This document shows, in pieces, positions 14,178 through 24,955 of a stretch of 64,000 nucleotides of DNA (the stretch's first letter is position 1; every line of letters starts with the position of its first letter). The position numbers were made by a program, and so were the translations under genes. This DNA comes from Adiantum capillus-veneris (taxonomy: Eukaryota; Streptophyta; Polypodiopsida; Polypodiales; Pteridaceae). The DNA lies in assembly GCA_014529385.2 (NCBI GenBank), contig CM043956.1:92592221-92656220 (forward strand). The letters are read 5' to 3'. The notes under the pieces are model-generated. The model did no database searches, was not told the DNA's origin, and was given only the letters and a program-made list of their open reading frames with translations.

Positions 14178-16320
14178 GCAATCATTCCTATTCCTTTTGA
14201 AGATGGCAAGGACCAAGAAGACTGCAAGGAAGGTTGATGAGCCTCTATCCAAAGATGAAGAAGAGATTCCTAAGCCTAGCAAAGCTTCAGCTAGTACTTT
14301 ACCAAACCAACCATCCACTTCTAAAGATCCTGGCAAACCAACCTCTGCTGGCACAAAGAAGACCAAATCTCAGAGGAAGGATTCTTCTCTACCCGACCCT
14401 AAACCAAGCAAAAGGAAAGATGCACATCAGAGGAAAGCTTCCAAGCCTGTGCAGCTTAAGCCTCTCCTTACAAAGAGAAAGTTCAAGCAGGGGGTCAAAT
14501 GTCTAAGAGAGATAAGGAAAGCCATAAAGGCCATCAATCTTGCAATTCCCAAACTGCCCTTCCAGAGACTGTGCAGACAAGTTGCAGAGGAGTATAAGAT
14601 TTCCATGAGGTAGACTAGAACTGCATTGGCATGTATCCAGGAGGCTTCTGAGGACTTTATGATTGAGATTTTCCAAGATGCCTATATCTGTGCAGCTCAT
14701 GCCCATAGGGTTACTCTGATGGACAAAGACATGATCACTCTTAGGAGGCTGAGATACAGGTTTTCAAAAATTTTGGAGCCTATCCCTATGCATGATATAA
14801 AGGCATTCAATATTCTCAACATTCCTCCATGGAGGAAGCCCAAGGAGCTTGAAGTAGGAGTTGTTGATATTACTGAAGAAGAGGAAAAGGAAAGGAAAAA
14901 GAGAGCCAAGGAAGACAAGGAAATTGCAGAGAGAAAGGAGCTTGACCTGTTGGAACCTCAGCTAGTGCCCCTCTTGAGGAGTGTCGATCCTATTGGTTTG
15001 TTGTCACTCTATTCAGTGAGGAGGATCCTAGGGAGGATTACAATTCACTTGACTCTGAGACCTTGGAAATTCTCAAGGACTGGACCAAGGAGATGAATTC
15101 TCCACTCCTTATCACATGCCTCAGGTTGTTTTTGTTTTCCTCTGTATTTTTGTTTATAGCAAGAACTCTTTATATAACAAGAACTCTTTACCAGGTTAAT
15201 GATGCATTCATATGAGCCAGACCTTCAACAAAAGGTGGAGATTTTAGACCCTACTATCTCCCACTTTCTCAGGACAGAGACAAACATTAGAGAGCTCACA
15301 AAGTGGTTGACTCATGTGGACTTGGAAATCTATGAATTTTTCTTGATTCCTTATCATGAGAGGTAAGTTTTCTACCTACACCTTGTGAAGAGAATTTGCT
15401 AATTCATGTTAGAAGGCTAACTGAGGCTTGTTTTTATAGCTCACATTGGAGTTTAATTGCAATTGATATTGTGAAAATAAAATGCTACTTTGTCAATTCT
15501 CTTGCTAGAGTACATGGTCAAGCAAAATTGTAAGTATAGCAGCGGACACATTTTGTAAACCACAAGCACATACTTTTAGTAAAGCAGAACCTCATTTATA
15601 AAGAATTTTGGATAGTGCTACTACAAGATTTATAGAGACACTTGAGAATTGTCCACCCATGCCACAGATGCTGAATGAAATCCATTTTGTAGTGGTGAAG
15701 GTTTGAATTCTTTATGCTTTGTTCACTTCAATGGATTATCCTCAAAGATTTTTTCCCAAAAATACATGTAATGAATTGCAGGTTCCAATCCAGCTTGAAA
15801 GCCATTCATGTGGATGGAGGGTATTGACAAATGCCAAGCTCCTCTTGGACTTCATATACTGCAATGACAATCAGCATATAGAAGTATAGCATATTTCATA
15901 TTTGCCAGCTGTATGTTTTCTCATTTTATTGTTCCTAAAACTTGCTTTCTATTGCCTTGTATCAACAGAGAGTGCTATAGTGAGAACCATGTATGGTTGA
16001 CAAGAGCAAGGATTATCAAGTATATGATTGAAGCAAATGGAGAACTGCAAGAGGTATTTGAAGATGATGATGTTGAAGAGAAGGGGAAAGCAAAGGTGGA
16101 AGATGAAGAAGAGAGTGGTGAGCAGGAAAAGGCAAGTGAAGAGATGGATGATAAGAGAAAGAGGAACCAGCCTTCAAGCCCTCCAGTCAAGCCCACTTCA
16201 AAAAGAAAATCTCCCAGGACAAAAGAGCCCACTTCAAAAAGAAAATCTCCTGCAAAAGCACCAACCCCATTAAGGAAGTCCCCTAGGGACAGGAAAACTC
16301 CTGGCAGAAAACTATTCTAG
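14178..16320 (+). pseudogene. element gene C: histone H3-like domain joined to Ulp1-type C48 protease
   Basis: An exon begins after TTGTGCAG and opens with ATG at 14203. The protein starts MARTKKTARK, matching the H3 tail with Lys4, Arg8 and Lys9 in place. After a Ser/Lys/Pro-rich stretch comes a full H3 fold: LREIRK, KLPFQRL, LQEASE and HAHRVTLMDKD (about 14500-14750). One TAG (14611) interrupts the fold at the H3 'RFQSS' position. A charged linker follows, with a frameshift near 14950-14990. Small exons (about 15196-15361, 15440-15528, about 15610-15700, 15781-15889) then encode a C48 peptidase with SHWSLIAID (catalytic His), YFVNSL (Asn where Asp is usual), and VPIQ plus SCGW (Gln and catalytic Cys). 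The last exon gives an acidic patch and a basic SPxK-rich tail with two PTSKRKSP repeats. It could be two adjacent genes, but the common strand and spacing suggest one transcript. Confidence 0.8.
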
Positions 16321-16617
16321 CTTATTGTATCCCACTTGTATCAAGCTTCCCAGTTCTCTATTGTATCCAATTGTCTATTCTATAGCCCACTTTTAACCAA
16401 TTGGCCCATGTATGGACCCTTGTATGTAAGTGCAAACATTTGAAATTGAATACTTGTTTTAAGACTCTGTTACAAAATCAAATCATTGAAGTAAAATCAA
16501 ATCATTGGATGTTTTCAAAAGTTGCATTTCAATAACAAAATAAAGATCCTTTTAAATCATGTGATACAAAATAAGATCCTTGCAGGGCATGTGTTACAAA
16601 ATTGCCTTGAAGGATGT

Positions 16618-17922
16618 TTAAGGCACCAAATGTACAATGCCATCCAAGATGTCCTTGCACTGTAGCCTCTTTTCATTCCTTTTTGATACCTACAAAAACA
16701 GTCCAAGTTAAATAAAGAACCAATAAGAGAACAAGAGACTTTTAGGCATAACAATTACCTTTCTACCATTTACTTGAAAGCAGAATGTTGTGGGCAGTTC
16801 AATTTCATCATTTTGCAGGTCCAATCTTAATTGTTGTAAGCTACACATGCCTCTTATCTTTACAATTGACAGATGCTCATTGTTTACCCATATATCAATG
16901 TCTTCTATTGGGCTGTCAATGAAGTCCTCCATGTCTTGATCAAGTGGAGTTAGCTGACCACCAACATAGTGCCATCTTCTGTAATAAAATGACATAATGA
17001 AGTTTTGTGTCCCTATCATGTATTTGCAAGCAATTGAGCCAGGTTGCACATTACAAGTGATTCCATTCACTGTTTTGGTGTTCCAACCCTCATCCACAAA
17101 TTCAAGTACATTTGCTGAGTCTAAAGTCTTCACTGAAAACATTGTTCTAGATTTTCTAACTTCAACATTAGAGAAGAAGTCTACAAAAACTGCAATGGGC
17201 ATGAATATAGAAATTCTACTCTGTTTTCTTGCTATGTTTGCTTTCAAACACTTTTGAATCTCACAAAACAGTTTGCACCTGTAGCCCTCACTTGTATTTG
17301 AGCTAGGGAGTGACCATTCTCCACTTTTGAAATCATGCAAGTCTAGCTTGGTTGTGACTCCAAGTTCTCCAGTCCTTCTAGGTGGAACATAATAATGGTC
17401 AAAGAAGAATATTCCATTCTCTGCCAGTGAACCCTTAGTCCTTCCCTTGTATATTTCTTCACCAATTGATCCATGACACACATCCAGAATACTTATAACA
17501 CATTCTACTGGCTGCCATTCCATAATGTTTGAAGGATACAAATCTGTACAACAAATAACATTATACAACATGCATTACAAATAAGGATTTAATTTAAGAG
17601 ACTTACATTTTGGTCTATGTAATGGCAAAGCAGAACTCTCTGAGTCAATATGCAAATCTTTATGCATGTACACATCCTGCACCAGCACCTCTTTGATTGA
17701 TTTTTTGTTGTCGCCAAAGATGAAATCTTTAACAATACCCTTCCATCCCGCCAAGAAAGAGTTTTTGGTGGAAGAATTTATTCTCTTGTTCTGTTGCATC
17801 AGTATCCACGTTCCTTTGTGTATAGTTATTGGAATCCATTGTCCATTTTGATCAGTCGTGTTGTAAGTGACAATGGCTTCAATGGAAGTTCTTGGTCGTT
17901 TTGATCGTGATGAAGATTCCAT
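16618..17922 (-). CDS. element gene D: BAH-like domain protein, intact, three exons
   Basis: Minus-strand exons are 17922-17607, 17543-16759 and 16689-16618, with 63-bp and 69-bp GT-AG introns that keep the frame. They give an uninterrupted 390-residue protein. Residues 1-12 are basic (SSSRSKRPR). Residues 20-175 fit a bromo-adjacent-homology pattern: a strand with GTWILMQ, then GWKGIVKDFIFGD, VLVQDVYMHKD, KYLYPSNIMEWQPVECVISILDVCH and FFFDHYYVPPRRTG. These echo the RWFYRPE, ELFLS, IPVESIxGKCxV and FFCRxxYD landmarks of BAH domains. The rest is not recognised. BAH domains bind nucleosomes or modified histone tails. Unlike genes A and C it has no lesion, so it may be under selection or recently inserted. 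BAH assignment is by pattern only. Confidence 0.6.
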
Positions 17923-18227
17923 GGTGAAAAAAGAAATGAGCAGAGAAGTCTAGTCTGAGTGCAAGAGAAGAATAAGCAGAATGTGCAAAAAACGGTTCAA
18001 AACTGGAAAAGATCATGAGATATAATCCAAACGTTGTTTATGATGGCGACGTGCAAAATGAAAACAATATAATATGAGAATTACGTCTTTCTAAAAGCGA
18101 CAGCTATTAAATGCCTTTGCACTTTTACTTGTTTACATTGCTATTTACCAGCTTAAAGTTGCTTTTTTGTGAGTTTTCAAAAATAGAGGTTCCGTAACGG
18201 AAGCTCTTCAACCATTGGTTGAGACCA

Positions 18228-18230
<3 letters not shown>

Positions 18231-18284
<54 letters not shown>
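18231..18284. repeat. CT microsatellite
   Basis: An almost perfect (CT)n tract of about 54 bp. It has no visible gene association; the minus-strand open frame across it is an Arg-Glu repeat artefact. Confidence 0.95.
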
Positions 18285-18285
<1 letters not shown>

Positions 18286-18586
18286 ACGCTAAAAGGCACA
18301 AAAATGACCTCAAAATTCCCCTAATGGCTTAGGAGAACACCCACAACATCATCAAACTTAAGAGTATTTATGCCAGAGATAGAGTTACTTACAACCATCA
18401 CAAGGCAAGACCACCTAGTGGCAAATAAAGTTCCTTGTGGTAGAGATATACTTCTTCAATCTACATCTTCCAGTGTTGGTAGTTCTTGCCGTTGAACTTC
18501 TCATTTTGAGCTTCCTTCCTCCGCCATTACTCCCACTCAATTCAAGGAATCCTTTACTTGAGATACTTTAGCTACAAGCAAACCTT

Positions 18587-19337
18587 GCTTTGATACCAAT
18601 TGTTAGGGAATATGATGTAGCTAAGTAGATATTTGAGTAGTTTACTTAATAAAGAGAGATAACTTTTCACACAAGAGAGATTATAGAGAGAGAGAGAGAG
18701 AGCACACGATATACGTGGTTCACCCAATGTGAGATACGTCCACGGGAAATAAACCAGGCAATGGCTTTAGTCCTTTAAAACAAAAAGTAGATTACAAAGG
18801 GATTATACCCTTTTAGAGCTCCCGTCTTACTTCACTCTCACCATCTCACATCCACCTTCTTGCATCAACTTCACAATGCATCACAATGCTTTACCTCTGC
18901 AATCTGTTTTTGTCTGTAGAAAAGTCCTCCTTTAGAGGCCAAAAGGATTACCCTCTTTCATGAGAGGCAGTCGTGTGTCGCCGCCCTTGTGTAGACATGT
19001 CCGAGTTGGACTCTCCAATGCGCCCATATGTGGCCGCCCTTGACAAGACAAGTCCGACTTGAAATCAGACACTAGCCATTGAACTCGGCCACCGGACATT
19101 CACTACCGACCATCAACCAACCGGCCAACTGATCGGCCATTTTTTGACCACTTTCCAGCCGTCGTCCAACCATAATATTCTAGCAAAAAGGAATATTTCG
19201 GCGAGTGACCGGCCGTGAAAATTTTTGTTTTTGGTGAGTGATTTTTCTTCATGCACGATGGCTTCTCTTTATAACGAGGGCCTTAAAAATGTGCGTTTAA
19301 AAAAAAAAATTACAAGGGATAAATCAGGCCCATAACA
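18587..19337 (-). mobile_element. LTR with minus-strand primer-binding site
   Basis: The minus strand reads TGGTATCAAAGC at 18598-18587, a one-base variant of the Met-tRNA primer-binding site, two bases from a segment that starts TGTTAGGG at 18601. The segment contains the plant-LTR-like phrases ATACGTGGTTCACCC and GAGATACGTCCACGGG and ends near 19337 in CATAACA, inverse of TGTTA. It is probably a 5' LTR in minus orientation, about 740 bp. The internal region to the left (18300-18586) has no recognisable coding sequence. Confidence 0.5.
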
Positions 19338-19342
19338 CAACA

Positions 19343-19967
19343 TTCTCCTTACTAGGTTGGTATTAAATGTTGGGCTGAAAACTTTGAATGAAGGCATGTC
19401 ATAAAATCTAATATCTAACCAACCCAAATGATTTTCTCATATTAAATTGATCACTTAATGAGAGAATAAATGGGAACAAGTGTTAAGATATAGATATGTG
19501 CTTATAGATCTATCTCAACACGGGGCCAATAGTAAAGGGGCCCAAATGGGAGATGGTCTATCAAGAGCAAGGCTAACCAATGGAGCATAAGACCTTAGGG
19601 TTAGATTCATTGAAGACCTCCAATAATGTGTGTAAAAGTCCTTTGACCTTAGGTAAGCTAGGGCTAAGCTTGAGGTGGGAACCCGGCCCAAGCTCGAGGT
19701 GCTTGTCGTGCTTGAGGTGCTTGTCATGCTTGAGGTGCTTGATTAAGATGCTTGAGGTGCTTGACTGGCTCCATGCTTGAGGTGCTTGACTTGGTGCATG
19801 ATTAAGGTGCTTGAGGTGCCTTCAGAAGCTTGCCTGAGATGCTTGTGGGAACACCCGCTACTTCAAGTGCTTAGTCATGCTTAATGACTAAGGGGCTTGC
19901 TCATCCAAAGTAAAAAATATCCCTACAAGGAGGGGGGCGAGCCTACAAGGGGGGGGGGATGAGAGAG

Positions 19968-19998
<31 letters not shown>

Positions 19999-21055
19999 GG
20001 GAAGCCCCAGCTTGAAGAGGCAGCAAGGACACTTGTCAAGTTCCTCCCCATGTTTCCCTCATGGTGTGCCTGAAGCCTATTGGTTGGCCACCCAAGGGGT
20101 CCAATGATAATTTAGTATATTTAATTAATTGATTTTGCATTTATCAAGTCCTCTCTCTCAAAGGGGAAAGGGGGACACTTGTCCCAAGGCTACCCATGTT
20201 GCTTGTAATGGCTCCTGCTTGTGATTGGCTAGGCCTGGAGGGGTCCAATGAGCTTCAAGAATGAGCTACAAGGGGGGGTCGACCCAAGCAAGCTAGGGGG
20301 GTGCTTAGGGGGTATACTCACCCACACACACTCACAAACACTCTCATTGTGTACTATGCAAAGTGCAAGAGCTCCCTCTCCTTCTCCAAGCAAGTAGAGG
20401 TTGAGAGCCTACACCAACACTCTTGGCTATGGAGTGCAAATCCATCCAAAGCCATGCTTCAATGCTTGAGCTTGCCATCTATTTCTTCTTCATTACTATG
20501 CTATTATGTATGCTAGCACAAGAGTAATGATAAGTGAGGAACTAGCTCTTTCTCGTATGAAATGTTTCTTCTTCCTCTTCCCTACCCTCATTCCCTTCTA
20601 GCTCTCTCCACCTTCGAAGGTGTTTGAGGTCTTGGGACTGAGGCTTGGTATAGTTAATGCTTTCTTCAAGTTTAGGTTATGCTATGATGGTGATGCATGA
20701 AGCTTTCCATCTTCATTGCTTCACCTAGTTCACAAGGAACACAAAGAATGTATTGTAACAAGTCTCTTTTTATGGGAGAAATCATAATACAAATGCCTAT
20801 TGGAGGGGGGACCGGCTCCACATAAATCCGGTCCTCAACTGTTGTCATGTTCTCTAAATTCTCTCTCTTGCAAAAGTATTGTCCATGCCAAGTTAACTAA
20901 TTGCTATAATTATGTTGCTATCTTCAATTATGTCTACCCGCTATGCTCACAAAATCATTTCTTGAAAGTACTCTCATTAAATTCCTCTACTCTCAAATTG
21001 AATAGGCAAATTCCATTACAAGGCACCCCACTTAATACGTCTATCATCTATTAAG
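19343..21055. other. intergenic DNA with a degenerate minisatellite
   Basis: No gene was recognised. At 19660-19860 a degenerate 12-15 bp unit close to CTTGAGGTG is repeated roughly ten times. There is an AC tract at about 19970-19996, and G-runs are frequent (ACAAGGGGGGG near 19945, also 20271 and 20296). The open frames here are short and show no domain. Confidence 0.6.
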
Positions 21056-21059
21056 GGTT

Positions 21060-23260
21060 GAGACAATAATACTTGATACTTTGTTGATCAATTTTGATAA
21101 TTAAATCAACACCCATTAAATAGTCTTTCCAAATTTTCAAAGCATGTACAACAACAGTTTTTCTTTAACAAGAGAGTGAGGTGATGAGATTTGTAAGCAA
21201 AGTTATGTACAAACTTCTTCTAATAACTGCATAGACCAATAAAAGAATGAAGTTCATGAAAATTTTTGGGTATAAGCCATGATTGAATGGATTCAATTTT
21301 CTTAGGGTCTACATGTATTCCCTTGCCCGATATAATGTGTCCCAAATATTCAATTTCACATTGAAAAATTGAACTCTTTTCAGGATTCAAATACAAGTGG
21401 TTGTGTGCAAGCAGTTCAAATACACATGTTAAGTGCTCTTTATGTTCTTATTCTAATTTACTGAATACAAGAGTTTCATCAAAGAATACAATCACACAAA
21501 CTTGATGGTCAATGAAAATTCTGCTCATCATGCTTGTGATGTGGTTGGTGCATTTGTTAGACCAAATGGCATGACAAAAAATTCATAATGTCCCGTTTGT
21601 GTTCTGAAAGAAGTTTAGTAGACATCCAAATCAAACATTTTGACTTGGTGATACTCTAATTTGAGGTCAATTTTGCTAAAGATGTTTTCTCCTTTCAGTT
21701 TGTCTTATAAATCATCCACTCTAGGAATAGGGAACCTATTCTTGATGGTGATCTTGTTTAAAGCCTTGTAGTCAATACACATACAAAACATTCCATTTTT
21801 CTTCTTGACAAGATGTATTGGAGCTCCGTATGGTGAACTACTAGGTCTTATAAGTCCCCAATCAAGCAAACACTGATTTGAGTTTGTATCTCCTTGTGCA
21901 ATTGGATTTACATGATAAGGTGCTCTACAAGGAGGTTCCCTACCCGATATAATATATATTTTGTGGTCTTTTGGGCACGAAGGTGGAATTCTAGGTGGAA
22001 GATCATGCATGAAACAATTCTTAAATTGTGAGAGAAAACCATCATGCGAAGAATTATATGAGGTTTCATGTTCAACGGGGATTTGATTTACCAGCACCAG
22101 ATATGTTTTTCCTTGTTTTTGAATTTCTCTTTTGGCTTGAGTGTGAGAGAGAAGTGGAAATCTTTGGTGTGCTAGTGTTGCTTGGATTAAGAAATTTTGA
22201 TTAGTATGAGTGAGACATGATACGTGTTTTATAATTAATTAACGGATTAATTCATGGCGAAATGTCATTTCCAAAATCATAACAAGACCATGCAATGGTG
22301 CTACCAGAAATGTATGTGCTTGTGTAAATTCACCAATGGAAACTTCAACAGTGAATTGGGTTTTTCAATTAAAACGTTGATTATTAAAAATAATTATAAC
22401 TTTGTGAGGTGAATAAATTTCAAAGAGAGAGAGTTGTTGTGCCAACCGTGCAAAATTAAAATCATGGCTACTGCCACCATCTAAAAAAATGGTGATTCTT
22501 TCACCCTTGACTGTGTCTTGCACTTTAAACAAAGTGTGAGGAGATATAGGAGTACCTGAGATGGGTTGTCATCGTGATCATACTTAGGATCATATTCCTC
22601 ATCATAATTAGCTTCCACTTCATTATCATTGGGATTAGCATCTCAATGAGGTTAGCAATCGGATTGTTGGGACGATTGTTGTTAAAGATCTTTGGTTTGG
22701 ATTTCGGGTGACTCCACTGGATTGGCCATTGCTCTTAGCAGGACCTTTTAGGAACTTATATGCATAGTGACCATACTGGAAACATTTGAAATACTTTAGC
22801 TTTTTATTACCATTAGAGTTTTGAGCAGGACGTTAGTTAGAAGAATTTTGGTTGCCTTGTTGCTGCGTGTTGTTGTTGTTGTTTCCATAAGGTTGAGAGG
22901 TTGTAGCAGAATTGTCAAATTTGCATCTCTTGAAAAAAGTACGTCTTTGATGTTTGTTCTTGTCAAAATTAGGAGAGAAATAAGTTGTCTTGTTACGATT
23001 TGTGTTAGCAGTTTGTTCGGTGTGAGAGGGCTGTCCACCTTTATTCTTCCCCGCATTAAGGGCCAAATTAATAGCCTTTGAGAGTGAATCCAGTTCAAAA
23101 ATATCTACCTCATCACCGATTTGTAGTGCTAAGCCAGATATATATTTATGCTTTAATTTCCTATGACTGACATGTTCAATAGCTTGCAATTGAATTAAAC
23201 AGTTCCAAAAATGATCAATGTAACCTTGTATATCTTCATTTTAACCCTACCAAATTAAAT
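21060..23260 (-). pseudogene. Gypsy (Ty3) gag-protease-RT fragment
   Basis: Read on the minus strand from 23260 down. Gag gives ENEDIQGYIDHFWN-like text and HKYISGLALQIGDEVDIF, then a zinc knuckle whose second and third cysteines are replaced by Tyr and Phe (CFQYGHYAYKF, about 22780). A protease active-site relative follows as FLDGGSSHD (about 22500). The RT N-half is [18 protein letters not shown] with [22 protein letters not shown] (about 21860-21705), and the RT thumb/connection is EYLGHIISGKGIHVDPKKIES (about 21340-21270). Integrase is absent. Numerous stops and frameshifts show a long-dead copy. Confidence 0.85.
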
Positions 23261-23277
23261 CCCACTGGCATCGTGGT

Positions 23278-24954
23278 TATAAAGAAAAAATTCATAGTGA
23301 GTGATACTTGTAAAAGGGATAGAGAAAAAGGAGGTGGGGTAGTAAAAGAATACACCAATTTCACACCAAACGTATTTCGCTTAGATTAGCTCCTCAGCCC
23401 TTGTAAGCACGACTCTACCCCGTTCTCTAAATGGATTCATGCACAACTCTATCCCGTTCTATCTAAAACCCAACACCTCAAAGACTCCCACTCTCTTATC
23501 TTGGACCTAACCACCACCCCCTTTCCTCCCCACATTATTTTGTCTACTTTCAACGTGGAATCCCTCTATCCAAGCATTCCCATACAAGAAGGCCTTTTGG
23601 CCCTCAAAAACACCATCCATAACCTCTTCCCCTCTCCCAAGGTCCACTTTATCCTATCCCTAGCCTCTCTTATCCTTATCCATGACTACCTATCTTCTAA
23701 TGGAGAGTGTTGGCACCAAATCAAAGGAACCGCCATGGGCTCCAACTTTGCCGTTGTATACGCTTGCTTCTTTCTTTGCTCCCTAGAAGAGGGCATGACT
23801 CTACTCTCATCTCCCTATCTTCTCTATTTTAAAAGATTTATAAATGACTCTTTTAGCATTTGGGATGGCCCCTCTTCTAGTTTGAGCAAGATTCTTCAAA
23901 GCTATGGACACCCTCTCCAAAAACATATCAAGATCTCTTCCTTCATCTCCTTTCAAGAGGCGGTTATTTTAGACATCCATTTTTTCGAAGGAGCCTCGTT
24001 TGCCACCCATGGTATTCTGAATTCTAGATGTCATCAAAAGAGTCTCAACTCTTACAATTATATCCCTTGGCAGTCTCGGCATCCTACACATCAAAAGATT
24101 TCCTTCATCCTTTCAGAACTTAAAAGATACATCATTTCAGAAATCTCCCTTTCCATATTTATTTCTATCAAAAACCTCTTCTTTGCTAGACTAAGGGCAA
24201 AAGGTTACTCACCCTCTCTTTTAGAAGCGTGCTTGTGTTTGTTCGTTTCTTATAACTCTAGATGTTCTCTCCTTCAAAAAAGCCTTAAAAACAAACCGCC
24301 ACCTACCATTGTAAAATTTTCCTTTTCACCCCTTACCCACACTCTCAGCCTCTCCCTCTCCATCAACAAACCTCTCTCCAAGCTTTTTAAAGCAAATGAT
24401 GAGCTTGCACACCTTCCAAAATCTATTGTGTGTTGGCTTAATGCACCCAACCTTGGCTCCCTTCTCTTAGAAAAACCCAGTCATACCTAACGTTCCCCCC
24501 TTCCTTTTTTTTTTTCTAAATCTTTCCTCGCATATGCTTCTCCTCTTAGTGTATTCTCCCAACCATGGTACATTACACTACCTCATTAAAATAGCCTCCT
24601 TTCTTGTACAAACTCAATAACTTTAAACTTGCCTCCATTTTTGTACACCCTTTAACTAGCCTCCATTTTTATACACCCCCCCCCCCCCTTTTTGTACCTC
24701 CTTGGGATTTGTGGAGTAACTCAACTTGATAATTAACCCTGTCCTCCCTTGAGTACAGTACTCTGCACATTTTTTTGAACAATCCCCTCCTATTTATATC
24801 CCCTCCCTCCATCAATTTTTTACACCACTCAGGAGCTAATCTAAGTGAAACGCGTTTGGTGTGAAATTGGTGTATTCTTTTACTACCCCACCCCCCACCT
24901 CCTTTTTCTCTATCACTTTTACAAGTATCGCTCGCTATAAATTTTTTCTTTATA
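23278..24954 (+). mobile_element. 1.68-kb unit with ~120-bp inverted repeats around a Penelope-like RT
   Basis: The left arm 23278-23397 and the right arm 24828-24954 are inverted copies. Both carry TATAAAGAAAAAATT, GATACTTGTAAAAG, GATAGAGAAAAAGGAGGT, AGTAAAAGAATACACCAATTT and TTAGATTAGCTCCT on opposite strands, with only scattered differences. Between them lies a single reverse transcriptase frame. Penelope-like elements often carry terminal repeats in direct or inverted orientation, but a compact, symmetric unit like this is unusual. The left neighbour is a minus-strand Gypsy gag and the right neighbour a plus-strand Gypsy integrase. No target duplication was evident. Confidence 0.75.
23400..24490 (+). 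pseudogene. Penelope-like reverse transcriptase, catalytic Asp replaced
   Basis: An open frame runs from about 23430 through 24490 with no internal stop; a TTG-initiated 329-aa product starts at 23501. RT motifs in order: FNVESLYPSIP (motif A, Asn where Asp is expected), KGTAMGSNFAVVYACFF (motif B, the GTAMG signature), YFKRFINDSFSIW (motif C, Asn-Asp instead of Asp-Asp), then LDIHFF and the post-catalytic NSYNYIPWQSRHPTHQKISFI plus ELKRYI and RLRAKGYSP regions. The pattern matches Penelope-like RTs rather than LTR or LINE RTs. There is no GIY-YIG endonuclease on either side and no N-terminal extension, so it is truncated or endonuclease-less. Loss of two catalytic aspartates implies it is inactive despite the long open frame. 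Confidence 0.78.
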
Positions 24955-24955
24955 C

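Larger units (their letters stand above)
9130..17922. mobile_element. multi-gene chromatin-themed element (genes A, B, C, D)
   Basis: Four spliced genes are packed here in alternating orientation: A plus (9130-11843), B minus (13343-11850), C plus (about 14178-16320) and D minus (17922-16618). A and B converge with only 6 nt between their stops, C and D with about 300 nt, and B and C diverge from a GC-rich spacer. A has a second decayed copy at 48.5-50.2 kb, so it is repetitive. A looks transposase-like. C combines a histone H3 with an Ulp1-type protease, and D is BAH-like. Large plant DNA transposons carrying Ulp1 proteases are known (some MULE and CACTA groups). I do not know of one with an H3 and a BAH protein. 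No terminal inverted repeats or target duplication were identified, so the outer limits are only those of the outermost genes. Confidence 0.6.

Noticed and set aside
14203-14750. Host histone H3 or centromeric H3 gene
   Set aside because: Tail length, a stop in the fold, the downstream Ulp1 exons and its position among the other element genes make an ordinary host histone gene unlikely. A very recent capture cannot be excluded.
8850-18130. Terminal inverted repeats for the four-gene block
   Set aside because: Weak AAAGTG/GTAAAC-like similarities between about 8890 and 18120 were considered, but they are too short and AT-rich to call.
19660-19860. CRISPR-like array of CTTGAGGTG repeats
   Set aside because: Units are 12-15 bp, degenerate and without spacers; the context is nuclear plant DNA. 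It is a minisatellite.
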